From positions 24,087,475-24,151,474 of the forward strand of contig CM067348.1 of assembly GCA_034190875.2 (NCBI GenBank): a stretch of 64,000 nucleotides of DNA. The letters run 5' to 3'. The translations under genes and the position numbers were made by a program. Positions 40,855-53,224 of the stretch are shown here, piece after piece (within the stretch, counting starts at the first letter, position 1; each line of letters opens with the position of its first letter). The DNA comes from Urechis unicinctus. Lineage: Eukaryota; Annelida; Polychaeta; Xenopneusta; Urechidae. The notes under the pieces were generated by a model, which saw only the letters and a list, made by a program, of their open reading frames with translations, made no database searches and was not told the DNA's origin.

Positions 40855-42270
40855 CTACTTGCTTTGTTCCAAATAGCAAAGAAACTGTGAAGGCTATCGC
40901 TCTTCAGTTTGCCATGTAATACTCGTGAGTGTATTGGACAATGGCTGACTGAACTGAAGCTCCTACAAAGCCTGCTTGTATTTGTCACGACCATTTCGAA
41001 GACATCATCACCGATCAAAAAAACTACATCGCTCCTTATCCAATCCCGTAGCCACGATTCATTTTCCCCGACGATACACTACCAACCATTTTCCAACACC
41101 ACCCTCGTTCTTTGGTAAGATGCGGGACTGTCAAGAGAAGCAACTAACGCTAGCGAACTGAGGTAAGTCAACGACTTCAGTTGCTGTGTACCCATAATGT
41201 ATTTGATGCTGCGTTTTAATTTATCCTTTTTGGTGTCCCACTGTGTAAATAAAAGCTTAATATGTTAACTACCCTACCCCTGTTACTAATTGTTGCTAAG
41301 TCCATATTGCTTTAGCGTGTTGCCGGCTGATCAGTTGCTTAGTTGTCATTTCTGATTGAAGTCACCATATAAATCAGTGCCTTATGTATAGATGCATCAA
41401 AATATTTTCTAACAATAAACTTGCATTGTTCACTATACAAATTCATTTTTGTTTGTTCATCGAAGCTCATCAATATCCGGTGGAAGAGGATACACCCCTT
41501 CATGAACGACAAGTCTCTGTGTCATGACAAGTTCCGGAGTGTTGGACACTTATACCATTCCACATCATGAATAACTAAAACAAATGTTGTTATGCTGTGT
41601 TTACACACAATACAATTACCATCATATCATTTGCACATATAAGGCACTAACTGAATATAAATTGTTTATGGAAGCGTTTTGATTGACAGGTTAGATAATA
41701 ACAATGGAATACAAGTGACGTATGCCACCGCAGATGCATGTGTACAAGATGTAGTTAGCCCACTACTCGCACTATTGGAACCCAGTGTGATGCCACAGCC
41801 TTTTGTGCAAAGACCACACAAAGACTGTTGCTCAGAAAGGTGTCAATATGAAGACCTCTATCGCCGCAATAGGTGCAAGTGTTTTCCCGGCTCCCAAAAC
41901 GAAAGATGTCCGCAGCTTTACCTGCACTGAGTCTTTTGTGACATGTTCTTATCAACCTTGTCAAACTGCACTTTGTGCATCTGAAACTGACCAACCAGAT
42001 CAATGGGATTTAAATCAATTTTTTAGGCGTGTGATTTTGGTTCAGTCACTGGTTCGGCGGCCCACTCCTGCGTGCTTTTCTTTTCGGGAATTCTGTGTAG
42101 AAGTGCCATCACGATTGAGAGCGACTAGCATGGAAATGTGGTGCACGCTGGCTATATTCTCTCTAAAAAAGCATCCCAAGAAAGGAGAACCTTTGACACC
42201 TGGGACAGTATTTGTTGATCAGCAGGTGAAACGCCTCAAGAGCACAAGTATGGACGGACAGATTGAATAG
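40855..42270 (+). pseudogene. Decayed THAP-domain gene or THAP-type transposon remnant
   Basis: ATGCCTACTTGC starts MPTCFVP. The stretch near 40970-41035 reads APTKPACICHDHFEDIITD, like the C-x2-C-H half of a THAP zinc finger, and about 41083-41097 reads DDTLPTIF, like the LPTIF box that closes the domain. The spacing (about 80 codons) fits. Frames are interrupted. GAG followed by GTAAGT at about 41160 looks like a donor, and TTGATTGACAG at about 41680-41690 like an acceptor. The following open stretch (IGTQCDATAFCAKTTQ; KTSIAAIGASVFPAPKTK) resembles the low-complexity linkers often found after THAP domains, but this is a weak inference. It could be a host THAP gene or a P/Kolobok-type transposon relic. 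Confidence 0.4.
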
Positions 42271-42335
42271 TTACTATTATATGAAGTAAAATTTGAGATC
42301 AAAGATTTCTATGTATGTCTGCAATGATGCTTATC

Positions 42336-44102
42336 AAACTGTTTTCGCTGTTCATGTATTCAATAGAATCGACAAGTATTAAAAGCTTTCAATAAACCAT
42401 AGGTAAATAATATAATCATATGACATATCACCTGTTTGGGATGGGGATATTGAGTGGTCCCATGTGCAATGCGTCACGAATACGAAGGAGGCTGATGGGT
42501 AGCACATATTGATCCAGGCATACGGTGTCGAATTTCGTTAATGTTCTAATACAAGTGCTCGCTGAGTCCAACTCAACCTACTGTTCCAAAAGTCCCTGAA
42601 AATCTAGACTTCTGTCGTCGTTGGCATTAACTGTCCTCACCAACACATCATTACCGACCCTTTCTTGGAAGTCGTCATAGTTGATGCTTTCTGGCAAGTA
42701 TTCAGGCTTCGTTTTTAATTACTGCGCATGCCCGGGATCGCTTGCCGCGATACACAATACCGTTCAGTCTGCCTACCCATCATCAGCTGTGAAGGACTGA
42801 AATCTGTGGAAGTCGTTGGATTCGCATTATAGATCATAAGACCTAACATAGGATCTTCCTGTCGAAGAATTGACTTTGCTGTCTGTACCACTCTCTCAGC
42901 TTAACTGTTCGCCTGTGGGTAATGGGGACTTGTAGTCAAATGACTAAATCCATAAATGAGAACTGAGATGCAAATGCTATTGGCTTAAGTTCGTTACTTC
43001 CAGTTTCCAGTTGCATCAGGGTTGCTCCCAATCAAACTACTAGCATCTGCAGACATTACAGTCGGTAGGTTTGGGTGGTAATATGCAAGCACACGCACTG
43101 CAGTAATGAGGGACTTCGCCTCCCGAAAGGCCCTGTCTTGACTCGGTCCCCATGTCCAGACCATATTGGAGCAAAGCAAGTCCTTGATGGGTTTCAACAC
43201 TGCGGCTATATTTTCTGCAAACCGTCCTAGGTAGTTTATCATACCCAGACATCTTTTCAGCTCTGTGACATTTGTCGGCACTTCCAATTTACTTATGGCC
43301 TTAATCTAATTCGTAGATGACCTTATGCCGTTGCAATCAATGTGATGTCCCAGAAACGATTGGAGCACACCACTCTGTCGGTTCCTGAACGGGAGCAATT
43401 ACACCATGACTCTCCATCCGTCGCAGTTCCTCTTTAACCTTCGACATTAGAGGTATAGGTATCCTACGCGCTGTGTTAATGCTGTATGGCTCTGCATCAG
43501 CTTTCAATCTAATGTTGAGCGGTTGACACTTCATGAGACCTACATCACCATACACTGAAGAATCCATTTTTGTTTCGTTCAACTGGAGATGTACGAATCC
43601 CATGGCTGTAGATGCGTTTCGGCTCAACAAGTTACTACTAGTTGCTCCCTTGACAACGTATATTTTCATGCAATACAACTTGCCTTTATGCTTGATCTTG
43701 GCGTTGAACACACCTTGACAAGACAATGGACTTCCAACACTACTTAGACCAACGCCAAAAGGTCTTAAGCATTGTATGACTTAGCTGTTATAACCGTCAC
43801 ATCAGTTCTAGTGTCACTCTTGAAATTGACAAGATGTTCACAAAGTCTTAGTTTCACCTCCCATGGCTGACCCTTACTATCATGGTCACATGAGACAGAA
43901 CCAAGGAAATATGATGACTCTGAATTTGTTTCGGGGACAACCACTTCGCGTATCCCTAGACCGTGAGACTGACCTGATTTGTAACATGCTGCATAATGTC
44001 CTACTTTCTGGCAGTTGTGACATTTAACTTTCTTTGCTGGACATTGTCCCTGTGGGTGACTGCGACCACATCTGCCACATGCCCCTTGAGATTCAAATGA
44101 CA
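42336..44102 (-). mobile_element. Ty3/gypsy (K02A2.6-like) fossil, second family, copy 1
   Basis: Minus-strand parts, from high to low coordinates: gag zinc knuckles (about 43980-44090; CGRCGRSHPQGQCPAKK and CHNCQKVGHYAAC), protease region, the first part of reverse transcriptase (about 43400-43550), the RT end and RNase H start (about 43000-43290; ELKRCLGMINYLGRFAENI) and the end of integrase (about 42550-42950). It is broken, about half the usual length, with roughly six breaks. The same layout is seen in the two other copies, so it decayed before being copied. I find no LTR. It joins sulfotransferase promoter DNA directly at 44103. Confidence 0.8.
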
Positions 44103-44830
44103 AGCCTAGTCCTTTGTTTAGCTCGTGCGCACTTGACAAGTTGTTTTCAAAGATTAGTTTTTTTCTCTTTTAGTAAATTTCCTGGGATTTACTGTATCAC
44201 AAGATGTGAAAAGGTCGGATAAATACATCCGGTTACAAGCGCACCTGAATTTAAACATTAGTCAAAGTCTCACTGAACCACCAGCGTCAAGATCGCGCTA
44301 TTCAATAATCAATGAGATGCAAAAGTAAACGGTCTTATTTGCACATCTGCGACTGCAGCGCATTTTCCATTGCATATTATGAATATTAATGAAGGGATAC
44401 CGCCTTAGGATGTTGGCACAAGATCACGGTTTTCAAATTATGGTCGATATTTCCCCTGGCTCATCAGGCAGTAAAGATGCAAGGATGACATCGACTAACT
44501 TCTGAGTTGCTCTAGGCCAACAATATATCCTGGGTTATACGGAGTGGTATACCATATTGTTGTATGCCAGAATTCGTTTGGAAAGTTTGAAGATACGGGA
44601 TAAAAACCTGACACGGAGTATATAAGTAGGCAAGTCACAAGCAGCGAGTTTTTGTCAGACCTCAAACAGTGGATCGGTAAGCAACCAATCATGTACTTTT
44701 CTTTGTGGCCTTATTGTTTTCTTACTTATCAACTCGATTCTTGTGTTCAGCCCGCAACGCCATCCTCCCGATTACATAAAGTTACCTTCTTTTAGCCTCT
44801 TATCGATCTTGGGCCTTCAAAAGTTGTGTC
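44103..44830. repeat. Sulfotransferase promoter block, copy A
   Basis: This block is repeated at 56306-57052 and from 63105 to the window end, nearly base for base. It starts AGCCTAGTCCTTTG and includes the TATA box, first exon and donor described next. Confidence 0.9.
44618..44626 (+). promoter_or_regulatory. TATA box, probable promoter of the 2-O-sulfotransferase gene
   Basis: GTATATAAG is conserved in all three copies (also 56821-56829 and 63623-63631). About 50 bases downstream, GGATCG meets GTAAGC (44677), a good donor, so 44650-44676 is a plausible non-coding first exon. The link to the coding exons 3 kb away is inferred from order and strand. Confidence 0.5.
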
Positions 44831-47597
44831 TGAAGATGCAAATGCTTTTTAAAGCAAAGACAAGCATTCATTTTCCGATTTAACACCTTTCAGATTATAA
44901 CTAGAACATTCGTGCAGAAGCTTGGTCAATATTTATGGATAGAACTGGCGGGTTTGCTTCAATCGTCCTCAGTATCCCCATTACAAAAGGGTCGTAACGG
45001 CGTAAGCCTTAATAACGCGAGTGCTTTGCAGGGTCAGCCAACATTCAGGTGCAGTGTCATAGGAATCTGGTGAGAAGTGACGGGAGAGGATGAGAGAATA
45101 CTCACCGGGCCCTGGCTCAGAGATTTGTTGGTCAAGATGGGACACGAATAACTAAACGACGCTCGAGTGTCAGATCTTTAAGCCTATGGCTCAAGCGACG
45201 ATTGTGCCGAGTCAATCATGATTGAACGGTGAGGATTGATGTAGACGATATGCACAACATTGCTTTGCCGGTTGAGTTCTACGGTGATTCGTTCTATTCG
45301 TTTTAAGGACCATGCAGCTTGGGTATATGGAATTTGCTGGCGTTAATAAGATCATGTAAGTTGCTGTTGTCAGTGATCGAGCTGCTAATTAGCAATTATG
45401 TGATATCTCGGGTTCATGTCCGCAGATGGTGGATGCTCGGCAACAGTTTCCATTATTGTTTCCTCACATCACGTTCTATAGAGGACAAATATCAAATACT
45501 CCCATCCCGTAGCCAATATTGACATCAATAGTGATATATTATGGTCGTGCATGACAATTAGACTGATTATATCATGCTCGTGCATGACCCCAGTTTCTGA
45601 ATACGACTGAAATTCGCGCATAACAAAACATTACATATGTCTATATTTTTTTAATCGTCCAGAGCGAATACATGTGGGATATTTTCGCGTCTGTCTTATT
45701 GGCATTTCGTTTAAGGAGTTGGAGGGTCTGTGGATTTTCGTTATCTTCCTGTCCGGAAGGTAATTTGCCAATTCATTACGTTTTCAATCTCTGCCCTAGC
45801 TTTTGTATCAGCCGTGTGAGCGTACGAGTTTGTTTGACAGACAGAAGGCAACAGATGAGCAAATGCCACCTTTGAAGCCGTATCCACAAGGTAACAATAC
45901 CCGACGACGTAACTAAACTTGTGAAGCTTTGCAATAGAAGTATTACCCGATAATGTACCACTTGGAAGCCCGAGGGGCGATAAAATGTGACGCCGCATTG
46001 CCGACAACGATTGCCCAAGGCTAAGATGAATCAAGCAAAAGCCAGATTTGATATCCCTTGAGCTCATACATCCCTACCATTACAATCTTTTACCATCAGC
46101 AGCGAATGACTCATCGCACCCCTCACTCCAGTTGCCCCTACCCCCACTCGCCGTGAGCAACATCGTCAAGATGATCTGGAAATTGTACAATCGGTGCGTC
46201 TTTGAAGTAATTTTCACTTCTTAATGCCGTATATTTTCCCTCCGTCGGATTCGACAATTTCGAGTCTCATTCGGTTTATTGAAGACTCGACTCACACCTG
46301 TTTTAGCTTTAATCATTATGAATAAACGCCCACATTTCATGTCAGAGGCTTATTGCTCTCCGTGGACGCTTAAGCGCTGAAATTCAGTTTCATTATCTAT
46401 AACAGGGAGAATCTCGTTCTCTACACAGCTTGCTTAGTTTGGCAGGATATATATTTGCTTTCACCACGTGTATTACACCAACACCGCCCCACTCCGCACA
46501 CACTTTTCACTTTGTTTTTCAGTGGGTTTTTTTTTTATTATGACAGCTTGGTGCACTTTCTGAAGCCAAGCCATAATTCCTCCTTCATTTGATCATAATT
46601 AGTAATCTGATGAAAGATTAGTTTTGTGTTTAATTTGCATATGAAAAAGATCTGATTTTGTTAAGATGTCTTGACCCCCATCTTCTTGAGAACGGGCTTT
46701 ACCCATCAAGGCCGTTTAAGAATGGGAAATTCATTCTGATATTGAATTAGTTACAGAGGAATCACTGGTCAGGGGTATTCATAGAGGTATTACACGGGGT
46801 TCGTGCAATTGATATTGAAAATATTCCAGGCTGCCCCAAGAAATTTACAACCAATCAAATTATTTGTTATAATGGAATTATGGATGCAAATGTACATTTC
46901 CGGTTAAAATATATACCAATAATATGTGGTAGAATATATTGTAATGCCAATCTCGGTAATGAATAACAAATGATAAGATCAGTTTTCAAATGAAATATGC
47001 GCGACCTCGCTTGTTTGACGTTCGTCAGTACGTCAGTCACTAATGTCATTATGAAACGTCATTAATGTAATTATGAAACATGCAGATGTGCCTTCCTTGC
47101 CATATTGCTGGACAACCTGGTGTTCGTTGTTGTCAGAATCATTATCATAACCACTTCTGCCTACTCCGATCCCATAACTTAGGTTTGACCGACTGACCTC
47201 TGTACTGACCCTGTGACTTCATGCGTTCACCATGTCCCCTTCCCTTACTCCCTGTCATTGCACCTTCCGGACAATTACTGGGTGGAACGCCGCTTACTCA
47301 ATTATGATGTAGGTAGTCGCGTGTTACTAGCCGTGTGAATGCGTACCTGGCCTCGCTCAAACACAATCAAACGAGACAAGTCGTCGGTCTTACCTGTGTT
47401 AGAAGTGCCGTTTTGGATATTTTGTTCCTGTGGAGTGCAGGCAGCTTATGTGTGTTAGATGATGGAGTGCATATTAAGGGTACCTCTATCTAGATTTGTC
47501 TGTTGTTATAAATCTTGTAATAACCATCTTTTCGCCCACTGTCAATCGTCCATATTATTGATTAAACTTTACATGTTTAGCCATTGTTCTGTTTCAG
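44677..47597 (+). other. Presumed 5' leader intron of the sulfotransferase gene
   Basis: It runs from the GTAAGC donor at 44677 to the acceptor CTGTTTCAG ending at 47597. I see no gene or repeat here beyond short chance open frames, for example 45741-46067 minus. This is mostly single-copy DNA within the window. Confidence 0.4.
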
Positions 47598-47664
47598 TTT
47601 TAGACTCATCCCTTCTGTTTACTTCCAAAGTACCTCTCTATTTGCACGACTTTCTGAATTGACG

Positions 47665-49729
47665 ATGCATCCGAAATTGAGTATGAATACACATGTAGAG
47701 ATGAACAAGTACTATTGGAGAGTTATGGCTGCGGCAATGGTCACATTAGTGTTTGTATTTCGAACAATGAACCATTTTGGGTCGCTGCACAAAACATGCG
47801 CCACAAGCCCAGCATTTCATATGGTGCGCTTGCTTGAAGTACACAGACATAATGTAAGCATCAATGCTCGGACTAACAGAACAAGTGATACAAAGCCTCC
47901 ATCAACTTCCTATATACCTGTCTGCCAAAACGTCACAGGTAAGTGCTTTCCTCTGCAAAACAATTTTGACATTTTCTCCAGTCGTTTTGTTGTTGATAAC
48001 AGCAATATTTTACCGTTCAGAAGATGGAGAGCCATCGAGACTTTTATACAACCGGGTTCCAAAATGCGGCAGTTCCAGCGTGCATGCGCTGATTAGAGCT
48101 ATGCAAAGGAACAATAACTTTAAATACAAGGCAGAATATTATTCATATGGCTGGCATGTCAGCAATATTAAGGAGGTGAGACTACCTATTGGACTTATCT
48201 AGTATGCTCGATTGCCCTACACTTGTTGAACTAAGCATGAATTATTGTGTATGTATGTGATTATGTATACTTTTATAGACGTATGCATTCTCTTGATCAT
48301 ACGACTGAACGTATTTCATCATATGCTGACTAAAATGAATCCGGTCTCCCAAAAAAACTGTTACGATCGTCATCTTTAAAAACAATATCAGGCATAATAC
48401 TATGGCAGTAGCACCTTATATATATTTAATGTGCATCAGTAAAAGAAATTAATGGAATTCAACTTACAATAGTTCAGCAGTTTAATGTCATAGAGATCTT
48501 TGTACATACACACGTACAAATATAAGTGTATGGATGTGTGGATTTCTTCATTAGCACCCGGAAAATGATATGTATTTGCATGTTTGCAGTTGGCGTTCGT
48601 TAGGCAGTTTTGTGGCATCAGATCACCGATGGTTTTTAACAGACATATTCATTATGTTGACTTCACAAAGTTTGGATTACCGTCACCTTGGTATATTAAC
48701 GTCATTAGAGACCCAATAGAGCATTTGAGATCATATTATTACTATATTATCACAAATAAATCACGCAAACTCCACCCAAAACTGCCTTACAACCTAGAAA
48801 ATGCTGTCGAAATTCAAATACTGGAGGCCAATAACACGAATATAAATCAGGTTAGTCAACGTACACCCGCTGTGTGAGAAGCCTGTAAGTGAGTGCATAT
48901 GTACAAGTAAAATAGATATTTTTCTGTTATCAGACTTTTGATGAATGTATATTGAGAAAGATGCCGTTATGTAATCGAGTGACTGACCTGTTCACCATCA
49001 TCCCATTTTTCTGCGGACAAGATGAAATGTGCTGGTATGTGTATCATAACAAATCTTTGCGTATATGAAAGAACGAAATGTCTGCCTTATTTCGGAAATG
49101 TTTAATATGAAGGTAAGCTTATATCGAGGCTACAGTGCATTAAAATAACACAAGACTGGTGTATATAGATCACACCGGAAGAGTGAATCGTTTTAACAAA
49201 AATCTTTTGGTATATTTACGTATTACAGGGCGCCCTCTCCTTCATCGCTGGCAAAAGCCAAGAAAAATGTGGAGAGCAGTTACAAACTTGTTGGCCTGAC
49301 GGAAGACCTGGATACATTTGTTGAAGGACTCGAGAAACTGCTGCCATATTTCTTCAAAGGAGCGTCTGCATGGTTCAATATAAATCATATGTATACAATG
49401 TTCAACGCATGGAAATAATCGTAGTGCCATCATTGTGTCTGATGAGTGTGATCATGTTTTGAATATTGACGAATATAATCAAACTTTAAAATAATCACCT
49501 TCACACTATTTTCTGTAATAGTCGTCATACAAATACACATAGCAACCCTGATTTGCTGGATACAGACCCTCACAAAAACGTCAATACAAGGAAAATACCA
49601 ATGAAGAAGTCTACAGAGGATTACCTGAGAAGTAAACTTCACGAGGAATATGACTTCTATCATTTCATCCAACAGCTGTTCTACCAGAAGGTAGCGGTGT
49701 GGAGGAAGAAAGGGACCGATGAAGAATGA
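47665..49729 (+). CDS. Uronyl/heparan-sulfate 2-O-sulfotransferase family protein, six coding exons
   Basis: Exons 47665-47938, 48003-48175, 48590-48850, 48934-49034, 49229-49390, 49522-49729; phases agree and give 392 residues (human UST 406, HS2ST1 356). It should be a Golgi type II membrane enzyme that moves sulfate from PAPS to the 2-O position of uronic acid in glycosaminoglycans. Visible: a signal anchor at about residues 17-32 (YWRVMAAAMVTLVFVF), a stem with N-glycosylation sites, the 5'-phosphosulfate loop NRVPKCGSSS (108-117), NRHIHYVDFTKFG with the His equivalent to HS2ST catalytic His142 (about 168), and the 3'-phosphate loop INVIRDPIEHLRSYYYY (about 185-201, R189 and S197). TFDECILRKMPLC, IIPFFCGQDEMCW, YKLVGLTEDLD and EEYDFYHF follow family order. 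The donor of the fifth exon (CATAT before GTATAC) is the least certain joint, chosen because its phase fits. A minisatellite begins 15 bases after the stop. Confidence 0.88.
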
Positions 49730-49743
49730 AATATATCTCTAGA

Positions 49744-50012
49744 GTCTTTTGGTACGGTTATGCCATCTTTTGGCACGGTTATGTCATCTTTTGGCACGGT
49801 TATGCCATCTTTTGGCACGGTTATGCCATCTTTTGGTACGGTTATGCCATCTTTTGGTACGGTTATGCCATCTTTTGGCACGGTTATGCCATCTTTTGGT
49901 ACGGTTATGTCATCTTTTGGTACGGTTATGCCATCTTTTGGCACGGTTATGCCATCTTTTGGTACGGTTATGTCATCTTTTGGTACGGTTATGTCATCTT
50001 TTGGCACGGTTA
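49744..50012. repeat. 21-bp minisatellite directly after the sulfotransferase stop codon
   Basis: About 13 units of 21 bp, core TTTTGGCACGGTTATGCCAT, with C/T and GCC/GTC variants. The unit has no stop in any + frame, so three overlapping open frames arise. None looks like a gene. Confidence 0.95.
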
Positions 50013-51244
50013 TGGACTGGATGTGTTGCCTATTTCTTCCGTTAAATGGTGTCTTTATTCATGAATCATTTTTATATGGTATACATCCGAATTCAAAATC
50101 GCTTGCATGATGTATTGTTTTGGTGGTGACATACTCTGCCGTAAGTTGCCCCTACGACCAATCTTAAGTACATACAGCTGTAATGTTACCATATCAAAGA
50201 ACTTATAGGTAAGCTAAGAATGTTAACTCCAATTGACTTTTGTTGTGAGAGATTTTGGCGTCTCTAGCACACCTATACTAACAGAAAATCAACAAAAGCA
50301 TTAAACTGTTGTTAATGAACAACTGGAATTATTTTATTGGTCAAGGCGATCACACCTCCAAATTGATATGTGGTGTTAGATAAGCATTATGACATACTTA
50401 ACGCAGGTAAACAAGAGGCGGTTTACGTATTTTGTAGGAAGTTAACCCTACAAGCTCTTTGACCATATCTCCAAAGTTATCTTGAAAGCTCTCCTATTCT
50501 GTATTAGAGTGTTATGCAAACTCCTGTGCTTTATCATATAGATTCGGAAAATATCAGAGGAAACAATTACCACTCAGGAGATACTGCCCTAGTTATTGCT
50601 ATGCTCCAATATAATTAATTATTAATTACGATTTGCAATACTGATAGTCCCTGAAGACATAGAGCTTTTGAAGTGGGAAAATCCTTTAGAAATACGCTCT
50701 GTATAGTTGTCGTAAAATTAATGCTTAATGCGGCGTCAAAGAGAGTGTGATACCTCTGGTACAATCACCTGCTGTTACAAATCGTGATGATTGATGAGTT
50801 GAGTGGATAGCATATTATCATCATTAAATGCGTCTATGTCAGCACGATCATTCACCACCTAGAGTAAAAAGTATGTCCTCATGAGTGACATGCAATTTAG
50901 GTTTGTTTTGCAATTCTATTTAAAAAATCATCCAGATGGGGGCATTTCAAATGCCAGAAGCAGATGAAGCAATATTAGGGGAAGGGCGTATAAGAATAAA
51001 TAACCATTAATATTCTTTGATACCTAATGAATAAAAATGCCCAATGAATTTAGAAAATCTTTTCTATTTAAATCCATTGCAGCAAATTGTGAAATTGCGA
51101 TATTCTATGATATACAATATAATAGAGTTCCCGATGACACTGACAAGCTTTTTATGTTGATATCCATGGGAACAAAATGTTGAAATGCAATATATGATAA
51201 AATATTGAATAAAGTCAGACCAAAGTCGCTTTATTCAGGTCAAG
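50013..51244. other. Duplicated intergenic DNA, no feature seen
   Basis: It repeats at about 57691-58949 with many small length differences. AT-rich, no convincing open frame. Confidence 0.5.
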
Positions 51245-51284
51245 TTAGGCGTTATGATTAGTAATTATGAAAGTGGAATACGTC

Positions 51285-51285
<1 letters not shown>

Positions 51286-51363
<78 letters not shown>

Positions 51364-51385
51364 TATATATATATATATAGATATA

Positions 51386-51431
<46 letters not shown>

Positions 51432-51513
51432 ATATATATCTATATATATATCTATATATATATATATATATCTATATATATATATATATATATAGATATA
51501 TATATATAGATAT
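51286..51513. repeat. (TA)n microsatellite with GATA interruptions
   Basis: About 230 bp of TA-rich repeat abutting the inner edge of the left 41-bp arm. Confidence 0.95.
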
Positions 51514-51629
51514 GCATATGCATATATACTAATTCATATATGCAACCGTGGTGTGTCAATTTGGACGCAAAACAAACATTGTGGTAATCCGCATGCAAAT
51601 TCAGTAAACGCAGAAAGGAGTCACATTGT

Positions 51630-52580
51630 TCAATGAATCTACATCCTACACGTAAAGTGCCGAATATCAAATCAGACGGGATCGTCGATTTCCGTAACAA
51701 GGCGTCTGGCAAGCTGGTTCCCGACAGCATCGTGTCTCCTTCACCAGCAGCTTTCACACCATTAGCCATATCCCCGGTTGTCTGGCTGTTTTGCTATGTT
51801 TTCGAGACCGCCTGACGCCTGGGTGCAGCGGGAGTATGCGCACAACATATAGCGTCAAAGGCGTAGTAACGCCCTTCCGAGAAAGCGTGTTTTCAAAACA
51901 TACTTGGTATGGATGCTTCAGCAGTTACAAAACAGCAGACATTAACGCATTATTTAAGGCGCCCGGCACCTGCAAATGATACTGATTCACTAATAAAGGG
52001 AATGCTTATATTCAAAGGAAACAATACCATCACAAAGTCAAAGAAGTCACTTTCTATCAAAGATCAGTTTATTCATAACTTAGTAAACAACCTAGAGAAA
52101 AGGTTCCCCCCTGCAGCCACTAATTTACTTATTGCTTTTGGAGTATTGGGCATGAGACCCATCACTTTCTTGTCAAACACTGAACTGGATTCATGGGCCA
52201 ATGACAACATTGATACTCTCCTGGAGCAGTATGGTGAACAGAAAACCAGTAATAACATAACCAGGGAGACTATTGTAGATTCACAGGCTACAAGAAATTA
52301 ATAGAAGGAACTCAAAACACTGGTTAGAAGTCAGGGTTACCCCAGAGACAAGATCAGGGAACTGTGGGGTTGTTCCAAAATCTATGCAAATTAGCAGCTC
52401 TTGCATTGACAGCCCCCTGTCACACTGCTGAGTGTGAGAGGGGGTTTAGTGTGCAAAACCACATTAAGTCCACCTTCAGACACAGATTCGGAGAACAAAG
52501 ACTGGAGGACCTGATAACTGTGTCTATTGAGGAGCCTGACATTCATGATGAAAAGAACACTGAAAAAAAATCTATTTAAT
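51630..52580 (+). mobile_element. hAT DNA transposon remnant, copy A
   Basis: An open stretch from 51909 reads VTKQQTLTHYLRRP and ITKSKKSLSIKDQFIHNLVN and continues to 52301. After a break, 52384-52579 reads KLAALALTAPCHTAECERGF and SVQNHIKSTFRHRFGEQRLE, the C-terminal dimerisation region of hAT transposases, close to ZNF862-like proteins. The catalytic middle is missing and the coding stretch is interrupted, so it is a dead internal-deletion copy. I could not find CAG-type terminal repeats or an 8-bp target duplication. 51630-51900 shows open frames on both strands that I cannot assign. Confidence 0.75.
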
Positions 52581-52710
52581 AGTGTCTGACTGAACCCACT
52601 CTGTAGTCAGATGTGGGACCACTAGTTTTCCCACTTTGAGTTGAAATGACCCACATTGAAGGTACGAGTGGGACATCGGTCCCACATTACAGTAAAGCTG
52701 GAATGAACTC

Positions 52711-52744
52711 TGTATATATATAGGTATATATAGAAATATATATT

Positions 52745-52810
<66 letters not shown>

Positions 52811-52822
52811 GTATATATATGG

Positions 52823-52862
<40 letters not shown>

Positions 52863-53114
52863 ATTTTAGGTATATACAGATATAAACAGAATATATAGAA
52901 ATAAATATAAAAATATATATATGTATATATATGCATATATATATATATGTATATAGAAGTATCTATATATATATCTATATATATATATATATATCTATAT
53001 ATCTATATATATCTCTCTATATATATCTATATATAGATATATATCTCTATATCTATATATATATATATATATATCTATATATATATATCTATATATATAT
53101 ATATATATATATAG
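52711..53114. repeat. Complex TA-rich microsatellite
   Basis: Two TA tracts (52711-52862 and 52905-53114) with GATA, TCTA and AAATA variants, separated by a short AT-rich spacer. Absent at the matching place in the second copy. Confidence 0.9.
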
Positions 53115-53224
53115 TGACGGTCAAACCAATCGTAGACTCCAACCTGTCTATCATTATGTATTTATTATTGATTCGGTATATCATGAATGATATAATGAAA
53201 CACTTTAATGCAAATAAAAATCAA

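Noticed and set aside
45741-46067. 108-residue minus-strand open frame in the presumed leader intron
   Set aside because: No recognisable domain, no promoter or splice signals, and length within chance expectation.
49681-50110. PKDGITV and GTVMPSF repeat open frames
   Set aside because: Read from the 21-bp minisatellite after the sulfotransferase stop; no support beyond the repeat.
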